Shown piece after piece: positions 47,501 to 54,385 of a DNA stretch of 64,000 nt. Below the pieces are notes generated by a model. It was given only the letters and a program-made list of their open reading frames with translations, searched no databases and was not told the origin of the DNA. The stretch is taken from the NCBI GenBank assembly GCA_036382775.1, contig DASVHD010000010.1, forward strand, positions 1 through 64,000. The letters run 5' to 3'. The position numbers were made by a program, and so were the translations under genes. The stretch comes from a bacterium (GTDB lineage: Bacteria; Hydrothermota; Tepidihabitantia; SM23-42; JAOAFX01). Each line of letters opens with the position of its first letter. Positions within the stretch are counted from its first letter, which is position 1.

Positions 47501-47774
47501 AGCCGGCGATGAAATTAGTGGCACCAAGGAAGGTCAGCCTTTTGGCAACTCCGCCCTGGCTGGGCATGCAGTAAACCTCGGGATGTCCTTCTTCCCGCCC
47601 GGTGAACGCCACCCATTTTCCGTCCGGTGACAAGAACGGATGCGCGACCTCGCCCAGGTTCGAGGTCAGGCGCCGGCAGACCGGATCTTTAATGGAAACT
47701 GTCCACAGATCGTCTTCGCTGACAAAAATGACCGTATCATCGTGAATCGTGGGGAACCGGTAATATCCTTGCAT
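44547..47774 (-). CDS. Tricorn protease homologue
   Basis: 1075 residues, near the 1071 of archaeal tricorn. ATG 47774 is chosen over ATG 47780 because AAAGGAGA has proper spacing only to it. Two N-terminal propellers (GVAKRLTFLGATNFIAGWT, WSPDGEWIAYSFWDSERTS) are followed by a PDZ-like domain and a C-terminal S41-like core. The tricorn tetrad is visible: S730-H731 (GTSHAYEWGGD), nucleophile S955 (HAGSDGD) and E1013 (GVENYGTDPD). No signal peptide, so cytoplasmic, where it would trim oligopeptides released by proteases such as Lon. Monocistronic. Confidence 0.93.
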   Translation of the reverse strand: MQGYYRFPTIHDDTVIFVSEDDLWTVSIKDPVCRRLTSNLGEVAHPFLSPDGKWVAFTGREEGHPEVYCMPSQGGVAKRLTFLGATNFIAGWTKDSQRILFATTYQQWYPGSFNIFSVDREKDIPQLIKAGPARTISFGPGKSVVVGRNTGDPSRWKRYRGGTVGELWVDAQGKGNFKKLLTSIKSNFASPMWISNRIYFISDHEGVGNIYSCLPAGKNIKRHTNHVDYYARNARTDGKNIVYHAGSDIFILYPASGRIRKLKISYNSPRVQTNRKFVEAAHYLEDYAIHPQGERVSVTSRGRVFSMANWEGPVSQNGKKQNARYRLGRWLADGKRMVVVTDEKGDDTLQIYGADATAGPQSLPKMDIGRPIEIEPSPIKSLLALTNQRYELILVNVQTKKRVVLDKSKYQRITGPAWSPDGEWIAYSFWDSERTSCIKICNVLTRKTYMITKPVLRDFSPSFDPDGKYLYFLSNRHFDPTYDTMQFALGFPANIKAYLVVLSKETPSPFKYTQKAPIGFETPDLEKEAAKARKKTRTVIDLDDIANRVIPLPIPEGRYGQISGLKEKAVLTSFPVEGSKYLWMSDYAPPNGTLMLYDMKDLKLSVITSGILDFKVTNKNGLLIYRSRNALRVIKPVEKVDAKLDRQGPGPRSGWIDLSRVKVMVEPRTEWQQMYRDVWRLQRDHFWTSTMSGIDWQGVYDKYYPLLQRVGTRSEFSDLIWEMQGELGTSHAYEWGGDYRLEPQYRQGFLGADLVYDRKFDAYRIAKLMPGDSWDEHAASPLIAPGLKIKNNDLILAVNGQRVSRRISPQELLVNRAGADVLLTVTSPTGKNKRSVTVKTLPDESLLRYREWIEANRQHVHEISKNRIGYVHIPDMGPFGFAEFHRYFLTEIQYPAMIVDIRFNRGGHVSELLIERLRRKRVGYNITRWRKQPFAYPDESVMGPVVGITDEHAGSDGDIFSHCFKLYKIGPLIGKRTWGGVIGISPYYGLSDGGLTTQPEYSFWFEDVGWGVENYGTDPDIVVEIRPQDAVQGKDPQMARAIAECLKLLRKQKPKIPEFGKKPNLAIPKILVTRR

Positions 47775-48170
47775 TATCATTCTCCTTTTAGATTAGAATC
47801 ATTTGCATAATTTCATTTAACTATTAAAATCAAATTTTAGTCACAATATCCGTGGCATATTATATTGAATATAAGGCTTTTTTCAAGACCTTTAGCTAAC
47901 CGAATATTGATTAGTGGTTTCAGACATTGCTGGCAAATCATTCTATCATATGTCATTCCGTGTTTAACACGGAATCCATTTATCCTGTAGAGCATTGTTC
48001 GAGAGGTACCAGGATGTAGTTGTATACTGATGTTTCAACACTTCAACAATTGAACAATTGTTCAACAATTTAATTATCAAAGCATCCCTCGATGCACCAT
48101 GCTTTCAATAGAAACAAAAACCGCTTTGAATATCGCCAATATTTATGTTACTGGCTTTTGCAGTTGCACC
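47775..48170. other. Intergenic region with two small repeat/palindrome elements
   Basis: This roughly 400-nt gap has no convincing gene. It holds a 21-nt palindrome at 47955-47975 (arms ATTCCGTGTT / AACACGGAAT), in the style of dispersed 'GTCATTCCGTG' elements. At about 48031-48075 lies an AT-rich low-complexity stretch of CAACAATT/GAACAATTG words, self-complementary around AACAATTGTT. The rest shows nothing recognisable. Confidence 0.55.
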
Positions 48171-48198
48171 TTGACAATATATAAAAAGCTCTTATAAT
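48171..48198 (+). promoter_or_regulatory. Promoter of hicBA (leaderless type)
   Basis: TTGACA (48171-48176), 16-nt spacer, TATAAT (48193-48198), 8 nt before the GTG start of hicB. Confidence 0.8.
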
Positions 48199-48206
48199 AA
48201 GATGCT

Positions 48207-48404
48207 GTGAAATACAGGGTTAATATAAAAAAAACTGAAGAAGGTTATGCAATATGGTGTCCAGGGTTGCCTGGCTGCTGGTCACAAGGCAAAACCGAGA
48301 AAGAAGCATTGGAAAACATAAAGGATGCGATTCACTCATATTTAGAGACCGTAAAAGAATTAAGTAAGAACAAAAAAACTCGTTATGTAGAAGTAGCAGT
48401 TTAG
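48207..48404 (+). CDS. hicB: HicB-family antitoxin
   Basis: 65 residues from GTG 48207: MKYRVNIKKTEEGYAIWCPG followed by LPGCWSQGKTEKEALENIKDAI, the partial RNase-H-like fold of HicB. It has no added DNA-binding domain, as in the short HicB type. It lies 2 nt before the HicA-like gene, and in toxin-antitoxin pairs it would neutralise the toxin directly. The order here is antitoxin first. The alternative ATG 48202 is out of frame. Confidence 0.9.
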   Translation: MKYRVNIKKTEEGYAIWCPGLPGCWSQGKTEKEALENIKDAIHSYLETVKELSKNKKTRYVEVAV

Positions 48405-48406
48405 CA

Positions 48407-48619
48407 ATGCCTAAACTGCCAGGCATTAACCACAAGCGTGCGGTTAAAGCATTTGAGAAAGCAGGTTTTTGGATAGCCAGAGAAGGAAAACACATTACAA
48501 TGACCAATGGGGAACGAATAATTACGATCCCGAGGTCAAATCCGGTCAATGCTTTTACGATGGCCGGAATCGTAAAAGATTCAGGGTTAAGTTTTGATGA
48601 GTTTAAGAAACTTCTTTGA
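48407..48619 (+). CDS. hicA: HicA-family mRNA interferase toxin
   Basis: 70 residues with the dsRBD-like HicA pattern: KLPGINHKRAVKAFEKAGFW, then REGKHITMTNGERIITIPR with the catalytic-type histidine in GKHITM, and HPVN-like SNPVNAFTMAGIVKDSGLS. It begins immediately after hicB and is surely co-transcribed. HicA toxins cleave mRNA independently of the ribosome. Both genes look intact. Confidence 0.9.
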   Translation: MPKLPGINHKRAVKAFEKAGFWIAREGKHITMTNGERIITIPRSNPVNAFTMAGIVKDSGLSFDEFKKLL

Positions 48620-48743
48620 ATTGAATAAAACCAAAAAGTCAACACAATTCGTGACTAACCCGCCGATATAATACTGCCAGTTGCCATTTTTCTGTTATTT
48701 TATCTTTATTCTCTTAGTTGTTTTATGGTTATTGGCGCTTTCA

Positions 48744-48771
48744 TTGACAAAAACAATAAGCTGGTTATAAT
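48744..48771 (+). promoter_or_regulatory. Promoter of the phosphohexomutase gene (leaderless type)
   Basis: TTGACA (48744-48749), 16-nt spacer, TATAAT (48766-48771), then CTAAC and ATG 48777. Confidence 0.82.
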
Positions 48772-48776
48772 CTAAC

Positions 48777-50180
48777 ATGGCGCTGATGTTCAGTGTTTCC
48801 GGACTGCGGGGTATCGCCAATACCGACCTGACCCAGGAGATCGCGGTCAGCGTCACCCGGGCGTTTGCCGCCTTCATGAAAGCGCATACCATTGTCCTGG
48901 GCCGGGACACGCGGCCTTCCAGTTCCATGTTCGCCAAAGCCATAACCGAAGCGCTCAAGACCAACGGCTGCCGCGTCATTAACCTGGATATCGTCCCGAC
49001 TCCGACCGTGCTGTTCATCGTGCGCCGGGTCAAAGCCGATGCCGGCATCATGATCACGGCCAGCCACAACCCGATCGATAACAACGGCATAAAGCTCATC
49101 AACTCCAGAGGCGAGTTCCTGGACGACAAAGCAGTAACCGATTTTCTGGCGTTCATCCGCCAGCCGGTCAGGCCGGCTTCCTCGTCCGTCAAGAGCCCGG
49201 TTGTCATGTACCGCGAAGCAGTTGACCGGCACATAAGCGAGATCCTTGATGTGCTGGATATGGGGAAGAAAGAAGAAAAGGACAAAAAAAGTAAAAAGGA
49301 TAAAAAAGGTAAAAAAGTTAGTATAAAGACTGAAACCGTTGCGGTCCCACTACGGATCGCTGTTGATGCGGTGAGCGGCGCGGGATCGTACGCCATGCCT
49401 GCGCTCCTGGAAAGGCTCGGCTGCACCGTGCTCCGATTGAACTGCGAATTCCGCTCGGCATTTCCACGGCCTCCCGAACCCACCCCGGAAAATATCACCG
49501 GGCTGTGCGAACTTGTCAAGCAGGAGCATTGCGACCTCGGCTTCGCCGTTGACCCGGATTGCGACCGTCTGTCGATCGTTGATAACCAGGGCAACGCGAT
49601 CGGCGAGGAAAACACGCTCGTCCTCGCCGCAGAGCAGGTCCTCGGCGCGGCCAGGCGCAAAACATGCCTGGTGACGAACCTGTCCACGACCAGCCGCATG
49701 GATCATATTGCCCGACAATACAGATCGCGGTTAATACGAACCATGGTCGGCGAGGCGCACGTCGTAGATGCCATTAAAAAAGCCAAAGCAATGATCGGCG
49801 GTGAGGGTAATGGCGGGGTCATTTACCCGCGGATCAACGCAACCCGCGACGCGCTGGTTGCGGCGGCCCTGGTCATAAAGCTCCTGACCAGCCGCAAGCA
49901 AAAACTCTCCGAACTGATAAGCCGATATCCGCCGCTTTACATGGTCAAGGAAAAAATCGAAACGACAGAGGAAAAATTCTTGGCCAAACAGGCGGCGATC
50001 ATAAGGGCTTTCAAGGGCAAGGTCAACAAGACTGACGGCTTGAAGATCACTAAAAAAGACTCTTGGGTGCACATCCGCCCCTCCAATACTGAGCCGCTCG
50101 TTCGGATCATCGCCGAAGCCTCAGACCAGAAAACCGCAAGAGAAATAATAAAAGCCGTCAAAAGAATTCTGAAGCGGTAA
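48777..50180 (+). CDS. Phosphohexomutase (phosphoglucosamine/phosphomannomutase family)
   Basis: 467 residues. Alpha-D-phosphohexomutase motifs are complete: phosphoserine loop MITASHNPIDNNGIK (S96), metal loop DPDCDRLSIVD, sugar-binding GGEGNGGVIYP and phosphate-binding RPSNTEPLVRI. GEGNG and the short SVSGLRG start fit the GlmM/ManB group. GlmM, which makes GlcN-1-P for peptidoglycan, is most likely but not certain. An unusual lysine-rich insertion (about 163-184, DMGKKEEKDKKSKKDKKGKK) separates domains 1 and 2 and is encoded by A-runs. No Shine-Dalgarno; leaderless promoter. Confidence 0.88.
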   Translation: MALMFSVSGLRGIANTDLTQEIAVSVTRAFAAFMKAHTIVLGRDTRPSSSMFAKAITEALKTNGCRVINLDIVPTPTVLFIVRRVKADAGIMITASHNPIDNNGIKLINSRGEFLDDKAVTDFLAFIRQPVRPASSSVKSPVVMYREAVDRHISEILDVLDMGKKEEKDKKSKKDKKGKKVSIKTETVAVPLRIAVDAVSGAGSYAMPALLERLGCTVLRLNCEFRSAFPRPPEPTPENITGLCELVKQEHCDLGFAVDPDCDRLSIVDNQGNAIGEENTLVLAAEQVLGAARRKTCLVTNLSTTSRMDHIARQYRSRLIRTMVGEAHVVDAIKKAKAMIGGEGNGGVIYPRINATRDALVAAALVIKLLTSRKQKLSELISRYPPLYMVKEKIETTEEKFLAKQAAIIRAFKGKVNKTDGLKITKKDSWVHIRPSNTEPLVRIIAEASDQKTAREIIKAVKRILKR

Positions 50181-50211
50181 AATCACGCTTCCACGTTCCT
50201 TCAGTCATTGC

Positions 50212-50262
50212 CCCCCCACCCTAACCCTCCCCCTCGAGGGGGGAGGAAAAAGGAGGGGGTGT
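50212..50262. repeat. CCCCCTCGAGGGGG palindromic element (intergenic)
   Basis: CCCCCCCACCCTAACCC, then TCCCCCTCGAGGGGGGA, then GGAAAAAGGAGGGGGTG. It lies between the phosphohexomutase stop and the folK promoter. Same family as 44225-44275. Confidence 0.85.
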
Positions 50263-50331
50263 ATTATCACTGGATATGCTGAAAAGAGTGTGACGACCGT
50301 TAGAAAGAACCCGGTTTATTTCCAACTTGAC

Positions 50332-50360
50332 TTGACAAGGCATGAGTTTTAAGATAGAAT
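50332..50360 (+). promoter_or_regulatory. Promoter of the folK-panB-queF operon (leaderless type)
   Basis: TTGACA (50332-50337), 17-nt spacer, TAGAAT (50355-50360), 8 nt before ATG 50369. Confidence 0.72.
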
Positions 50361-50368
50361 AACGAGGA

Positions 50369-50851
50369 ATGGATAATATTTTTATCCTTTTAGGCACGAA
50401 CGAGGGAGATCTTAAAAAGAATTTACAGACCGCGCTCAAGCATCTGCAGGAAAAGATGATCACGATCCAGAAAAAGTCCCGGATTTACATGACCAAGCCT
50501 TGGGGTAACACGGATCAGCCTGATTTTCTCAATATGGTGATCGAAGCATCATCGGAACGTTCGCCAGCCAAGCTCCTGCAATGCCTGAAATCGATCGAAC
50601 GCGATATGGGCCGGCGCAAAAACGCATTTTGGGGCCCGCGGGTCATCGATCTCGATATCCTTTTCTATGGCCGCCGCGTGGTAAACCAAAAGGACCTGAT
50701 CATCCCGCACAAAGAGTTTTTCCACCGGTCCTTTGCCCTGATACCAATGGCTGAGATCGCCGCTGACTTCAGGCCGCCCCGCCGGATCAAGACCATAAAG
50801 GAATACGCCCGGGAACTTGGTGATGAGGGAGTTAAGGTTTATCGCAATTGA
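50369..50851 (+). CDS. folK: 6-hydroxymethyl-7,8-dihydropterin pyrophosphokinase (HPPK)
   Basis: 160 residues. HPPK signatures: IFILLGTNEGDLKKNLQ, TKPWGNTDQPDFLNMVIE, RDMGRRKNAFWGPRVIDLDI (with the DLDI metal site) and IPHKEFFHRSFALIPM. Transfers pyrophosphate from ATP to 6-hydroxymethyl-dihydropterin in folate synthesis. No folP or folB is alongside. Its last 29 nt overlap the next gene in another frame. Confidence 0.95.
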   Translation: MDNIFILLGTNEGDLKKNLQTALKHLQEKMITIQKKSRIYMTKPWGNTDQPDFLNMVIEASSERSPAKLLQCLKSIERDMGRRKNAFWGPRVIDLDILFYGRRVVNQKDLIIPHKEFFHRSFALIPMAEIAADFRPPRRIKTIKEYARELGDEGVKVYRN

Positions 50852-51455
50852 AGGCGTGATCGGCGCCGGGAAAACATCCCTGGCAAAGATCCTCGCCGAC
50901 AAGTTCCATACCGGGCTTTTGCTCGAGGAATTTGACAACAACCCCTTCCTGGTAAAATTCTATTCCGATCCGTCGCACTACGCTTTTCACACCCAGATCT
51001 ACTTCCTCATGTCCCGGTACCGCCAGCAGCGCAAGATCGCCCAGATGGACCTTTTCAGTTCCCGGGTCATCAGCGACTACCTGTTCGCCAAGGACCGGAT
51101 ATTCGCCGAGGTCAATCTCTCCGAAGAGGAATTTTTTCTGTATGACAAGATCTACGCGATGCTGGTCAAAGAGATCCCGCGGCCGGATCTGGTCATTTAC
51201 CTCCAGGCGTCGTCCGATATCCTGTACAAGCGGATCAAGCAGCGCAACCGGGCATTTGAGCGGGAGCTGGAATATGAATACGTCGAGCGGCTGGCCGATA
51301 CGTACAACACTTTTTTCTTCCATTACAATTCATCGCCGCTCTTGATCATCAATATCAGCGGTTTTGATTTCATTGGCAACTCCCGCGATGTCGACGTGCT
51401 GGTCAATGAGATCACGCAATTGAAAGAACCCCGCCGCATCATTTCCCGGGCATGA
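50823..51455 (+). CDS. Deoxynucleoside kinase (dNK/dGK-dAK family)
   Basis: 210 residues from ATG 50823 (GTG 50820 and TTG 50817 are in-frame alternatives). P-loop AIEGVIGAGKTSLAKILA, then LLLEEFDNNPFLVKFYSDPS, SRVISDYLFAKDRIFA and the lid region RIKQRNRAFERELEYEYVERL are typical of bacterial dAK/dGK-type kinases that salvage deoxynucleosides. It overlaps folK by about 29 nt, long for coupled genes, and ends in a 4-nt overlap (ATGA) with panB. The precise nucleoside preference cannot be read. Confidence 0.9.
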   Translation: MRELRFIAIEGVIGAGKTSLAKILADKFHTGLLLEEFDNNPFLVKFYSDPSHYAFHTQIYFLMSRYRQQRKIAQMDLFSSRVISDYLFAKDRIFAEVNLSEEEFFLYDKIYAMLVKEIPRPDLVIYLQASSDILYKRIKQRNRAFERELEYEYVERLADTYNTFFFHYNSSPLLIINISGFDFIGNSRDVDVLVNEITQLKEPRRIISRA

Positions 51456-52237
51456 TCACCGTTGAAACTATCAGGGCCATGAAAAAGCAGCGGTCAAAGA
51501 TCGTCTGCCTGACCGCTTACGACTACCCGACCGCCCGGATCCTCGATGAATCCGGCATCGATATCGTCCTTGTTGGTGATTCGGCGGCGAACGTCTTTGC
51601 CGGTGAAAAAACGACCCTGCCGATCACGATGGAGGAAATGCTGTATCACACTAAGGTCGTGTCCCATGCTGTGCACAATGCCCTGGTCATCGCGGACATG
51701 CCGTTCCTTTCATTCCAGGTATCGGAAAGCGAAGCTATCTACAACGCCGGGAGGTTCCTGAAAGTGGGCGCAAGCGGGGTCAAACTCGAGGGCACGGTCA
51801 TTGCCAGCACAGTAAAAAAGCTCGTTGACATCGGTATCCCGGTCATGGGTCACATCGGGCTGGTCCCGCAATCGATCCATAAATTCGGCGGGTATAAACT
51901 GCAGGGCTCGACCAGGCCCGAAGCATCGAAGCTCTTGCGAGAAGCCAGGCTCCTTGCATACCTGGGCTGTTTTTCAATTGTTCTTGAAAAGATCCCGGCC
52001 ACCCTGGCGCGCAGGATCACCGGCAGTGTAAACATCCCCACGATCGGGATCGGGGCTGGTGTTCACTGCGACGGCCAGATCCTCGTGCTCCAGGACATGC
52101 TTGGGCTCTTTGAAGACTTCACGCCGAAGTTCGTAAAAAAATACGCCAATCTGGGACCGCAGATACGTCGGGCTGTTGCCGCGTACCGTCAGGATGTGAA
52201 GAACGGCAAATATCCGGACAAAAAACATTCTTTCTAA
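51452..52237 (+). CDS. panB: 3-methyl-2-oxobutanoate hydroxymethyltransferase (ketopantoate hydroxymethyltransferase)
   Basis: 261 residues. PanB motifs: VCLTAYDYPTARILDESG, LVGDSAANVFAGEKTTLPIT (metal Asp), VKLEGT, GHIGLVPQS, VLEKIP (catalytic Glu region) and PTIGIGAGVHCDGQILVLQD. Makes ketopantoate from 2-oxoisovalerate and methylene-THF, the first committed step to pantothenate/CoA. It starts within the dNK stop and is 10 nt before queF. Use of a folate cofactor gives a loose link with folK. Confidence 0.97.
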   Translation: MITVETIRAMKKQRSKIVCLTAYDYPTARILDESGIDIVLVGDSAANVFAGEKTTLPITMEEMLYHTKVVSHAVHNALVIADMPFLSFQVSESEAIYNAGRFLKVGASGVKLEGTVIASTVKKLVDIGIPVMGHIGLVPQSIHKFGGYKLQGSTRPEASKLLREARLLAYLGCFSIVLEKIPATLARRITGSVNIPTIGIGAGVHCDGQILVLQDMLGLFEDFTPKFVKKYANLGPQIRRAVAAYRQDVKNGKYPDKKHSF

Positions 52238-52247
52238 AGGAGCCATT

Positions 52248-52658
52248 ATGAAATTGAAAAGACCTTCGGCACCAGCCTATTCCAGGAAGCACGCGCTTGC
52301 GGGTTTGGACGCCAAACTCCCCATGCTCGATGTCCTTCCCAGCCAATTCAGTGATTATGCGATAACGATAACCATTCCTGAATATTCATCGGTCTGCCCG
52401 CGCACCGGTCTCCCCGACACGGGCAAGGTCACGATCGAATATGAGCCCGATCGATATTTTGTCGAGCTTAAGTCCCTGAAATTGTACATTCTGGCGTACC
52501 GTAACCTTGGAATTTTCTATGAAAACGCGGTCAACCGCATTTTCCACGATTTTGTTAAAGCCGTGAAACCGCGCCGGGCACGAGTCCTCGGCGAATTCAA
52601 TCCCCGGGGCGGGATCGCCACGACGGTCGAAAAGCAATTCCGACGCCAGAAACGTTAA
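52248..52658 (+). CDS. queF: NADPH-dependent 7-cyano-7-deazaguanine reductase QueF, unimodular
   Basis: 136 residues of the short (YkvM-like) QueF type. Active-site C50 in SSVCPRTGLPD with D57, the QueF motif ELKSLK (73-78), and the substrate-binding Glu in GEFNPRGG. Reduces preQ0 to preQ1 in tRNA queuosine synthesis. AAAGGAG precedes the ATG and a terminator follows. No queCDE genes are in the window. Confidence 0.95.
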   Translation: MKLKRPSAPAYSRKHALAGLDAKLPMLDVLPSQFSDYAITITIPEYSSVCPRTGLPDTGKVTIEYEPDRYFVELKSLKLYILAYRNLGIFYENAVNRIFHDFVKAVKPRRARVLGEFNPRGGIATTVEKQFRRQKR

Positions 52659-52692
52659 ACCGCCGTAATTACGGCGGTTTAACCGCTTTTTT
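52657..52692 (+). terminator. Terminator after queF
   Basis: AAACCGCCGTAA/TTACGGCGGTTT is a perfect 24-nt palindrome (52657-52680) that includes the last bases of the queF stop. It is followed by AACCGC and a run of T (52687-52692). The T-run is displaced by 6 nt, but the stem is strong. Confidence 0.8.
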
Positions 52693-52727
52693 ATACAGAT
52701 CACGCAACCCTTTACGACCTCAACACC

Positions 52728-52755
52728 TTGACATATCGTAAAATATGGATATAAT
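52728..52755 (+). promoter_or_regulatory. Promoter of the TPR-dksA-like operon (leaderless type)
   Basis: TTGACA (52728-52733), 16-nt spacer, TATAAT (52750-52755), then ACCTT and ATG 52761. Confidence 0.82.
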
Positions 52756-52760
52756 ACCTT

Positions 52761-53465
52761 ATGGATTCAGCGACCAAGAAGATGTATGTCGAGGCGCTCG
52801 AGCTGTATGATAAGGGTAAGGTAAAGGAAGCCCTCGAAGGTTTAAAGAAAGTTGCCAGTCAATATGCCAGTTACCCGGACGTTCATAACGCGCTGGGACT
52901 CGCCTATTCGCACCTGGGTAATAACCAGACGGCCATTGCGAGTTTTCAAAAAGCCATCGAGCTGAATCCGAACTACATAGAAGCGTACGTTAACCTCGCC
53001 ATCGTTTATAATGACCAGTGCCAGTTCGATGCCGCGATCAAATCATTCGAGCGCGCGGCCAGCCTGGAGACAAAGGATAAGGGCTTTTCGCCGCAGATCA
53101 AAGCGAAGCTAGCCAATACCTATGTCCAGCTCGGGGACACTTATTACGAGCTCCAGGAATTCCAGAAAGCGCGCGAAGAGTATGAACGCGCAGCGAAGAT
53201 CAGTCCTGCTTTTCTCGATATTAAACTAAAGCTTGCCAAGACCTACACTCAGCTGGATGATTTCAAGAAAGCGGAATCGATCCTGCATGAGATCCTGGAC
53301 CGGAATCGTAAGTACCTTGACGCACGAACGTTGCTGGGTTTGTGTTTCTACCAGCGGCAAAAATATTTAGACGCGCAGAAAGAGTGGGAAGAGGTCGTGA
53401 GGGTCGATCCTACGAATATCAAGGCAAAATCGTATCTAAACATGCTAAAGGAGAAAAGAAAATGA
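52761..53465 (+). CDS. Tetratricopeptide-repeat protein
   Basis: 234 residues, almost entirely TPR units: VEALELYDKGKVKEALEGLKK, HNALGLAYSHLGNNQTAIASF, EAYVNLAIVYNDQCQFDAAI, TYVQLGDTYYELQEFQKARE and RTLLGLCFYQRQKYLDAQKEW. There is no signal peptide, so it is a cytoplasmic scaffold-type protein; the partner is unknown. Its stop overlaps the next start by 4 nt (ATGA), so the TPR protein and the DksA-like protein are made together and might interact. Confidence 0.9.
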   Translation: MDSATKKMYVEALELYDKGKVKEALEGLKKVASQYASYPDVHNALGLAYSHLGNNQTAIASFQKAIELNPNYIEAYVNLAIVYNDQCQFDAAIKSFERAASLETKDKGFSPQIKAKLANTYVQLGDTYYELQEFQKAREEYERAAKISPAFLDIKLKLAKTYTQLDDFKKAESILHEILDRNRKYLDARTLLGLCFYQRQKYLDAQKEWEEVVRVDPTNIKAKSYLNMLKEKRK

Positions 53466-53833
53466 CGAAGATCAAAAAACTGAAGAAAAGCGAACTGAAG
53501 ATCTTTGAAAAACTGCTCATCAAAGAACGGGAAGGCATCCTGAAGGGCCTGGCGTACGATAGCGAGCAGATCGCCCGGACCCAGGTGGAAGCCTCCGGAG
53601 ACCTTTCCGCATACGCCAACCACATGGCCGATCAGGGCACGGAAACGGAAAAACGGGAGATCTCGTCGCAGATACTGTCCCAGCGTCGGGAAACGCTCTT
53701 TGAGATCGACCTGGCGCTCAGGAAGATCGCTGAAGGCAAATACGGTTTTTGCGAAAAATGCGGCAAGCCCGTGGAGAAACGGCGTCTCAAGTTCTTGCCC
53801 CGCGCCCGGACCTGCATCAAGTGTACAAAATAG
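53462..53833 (+). CDS. DksA/TraR-type zinc-finger regulator
   Basis: 123 residues starting at ATG 53462, within the TPR stop. A helical coiled-coil half (about 8-92) with HMADQGTETEKREI near the tip is followed by the C4 zinc finger C97-x2-C100 and C118-x2-C121 (GFCEKCGKPVEKRRL, ARTCIKC). This is the RNA-polymerase secondary-channel DksA/TraR fold. It lacks the exact DxxDxA tip of E. coli DksA, so ppGpp-type activity is uncertain; YteA/YocK-like proteins are closer. Confidence 0.9.
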   Translation: MTKIKKLKKSELKIFEKLLIKEREGILKGLAYDSEQIARTQVEASGDLSAYANHMADQGTETEKREISSQILSQRRETLFEIDLALRKIAEGKYGFCEKCGKPVEKRRLKFLPRARTCIKCTK

Positions 53834-53884
53834 CCCGCCGTCAATTTGACAGTTTCATTTTCACAACATAAACCATCATCCGGC

Positions 53885-54385
53885 ATGAATACCGGGGTCA
53901 TTAAGAAAAACATCCTGCTCCTAGTTTGTAGTATCGCCGTGGCGGTCGTCCTTGACCAGGTCACCAAGATCCTGGTCACCAACGCGCTGACGCCGTTCGA
54001 GCCGCCCCGGGAGATCTTCGGCTCATTGTTACGGTTCAAACTGGCGTACAATCCCTACGGCGTGTTCAGCCTGTCCTACGGGCATGGCATCCTATACTAT
54101 ATTCTCACCATCGCCGGCGTGATCCTTTTCACTTATATCGGATTATCCCAGACCGAGCGGCTGAAAGTCGCGATCTTTGGCCTTATCATCGGCGGCGCGC
54201 TCGGCAATCTGCTGGATCGTTTACGGCTCGGCCACGTGATCGACTATATAGATATGGGTCTTGGCAATTATCGATGGTTCACATACAATGTAGCTGACGC
54301 CTTCATAACGATCGGCGCCATTATATTGATCGTCCAGGAACTGCTGTTTAAAAAGAAAGATCAGTCCGACCCAACACCGCTGTAA
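53885..54385 (+). CDS. lspA: Lipoprotein signal peptidase (signal peptidase II)
   Basis: 166 residues from ATG 53885. The frame extends to TTG 53846, but that overlaps a TTGACA that may be the promoter -35, and family alignment favours the ATG. Four membrane helices; catalytic aspartates D120 (GHVIDYIDMG) and D138 (NVADAFITIG), plus VLDQVTKIL and GGALGNLLDR. It cleaves lipoprotein signal peptides, relevant to the SBP and lytic transglycosylase encoded here. The 3' end overlaps the convergent slt gene by 25 bp. Confidence 0.95.
   Translation: MNTGVIKKNILLLVCSIAVAVVLDQVTKILVTNALTPFEPPREIFGSLLRFKLAYNPYGVFSLSYGHGILYYILTIAGVILFTYIGLSQTERLKVAIFGLIIGGALGNLLDRLRLGHVIDYIDMGLGNYRWFTYNVADAFITIGAIILIVQELLFKKKDQSDPTPL

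Noticed and set aside
49262-49330. A-rich tract as a frameshift making the phosphohexomutase a pseudogene
   Set aside because: The frame is continuous and all four family motifs on both sides are intact.
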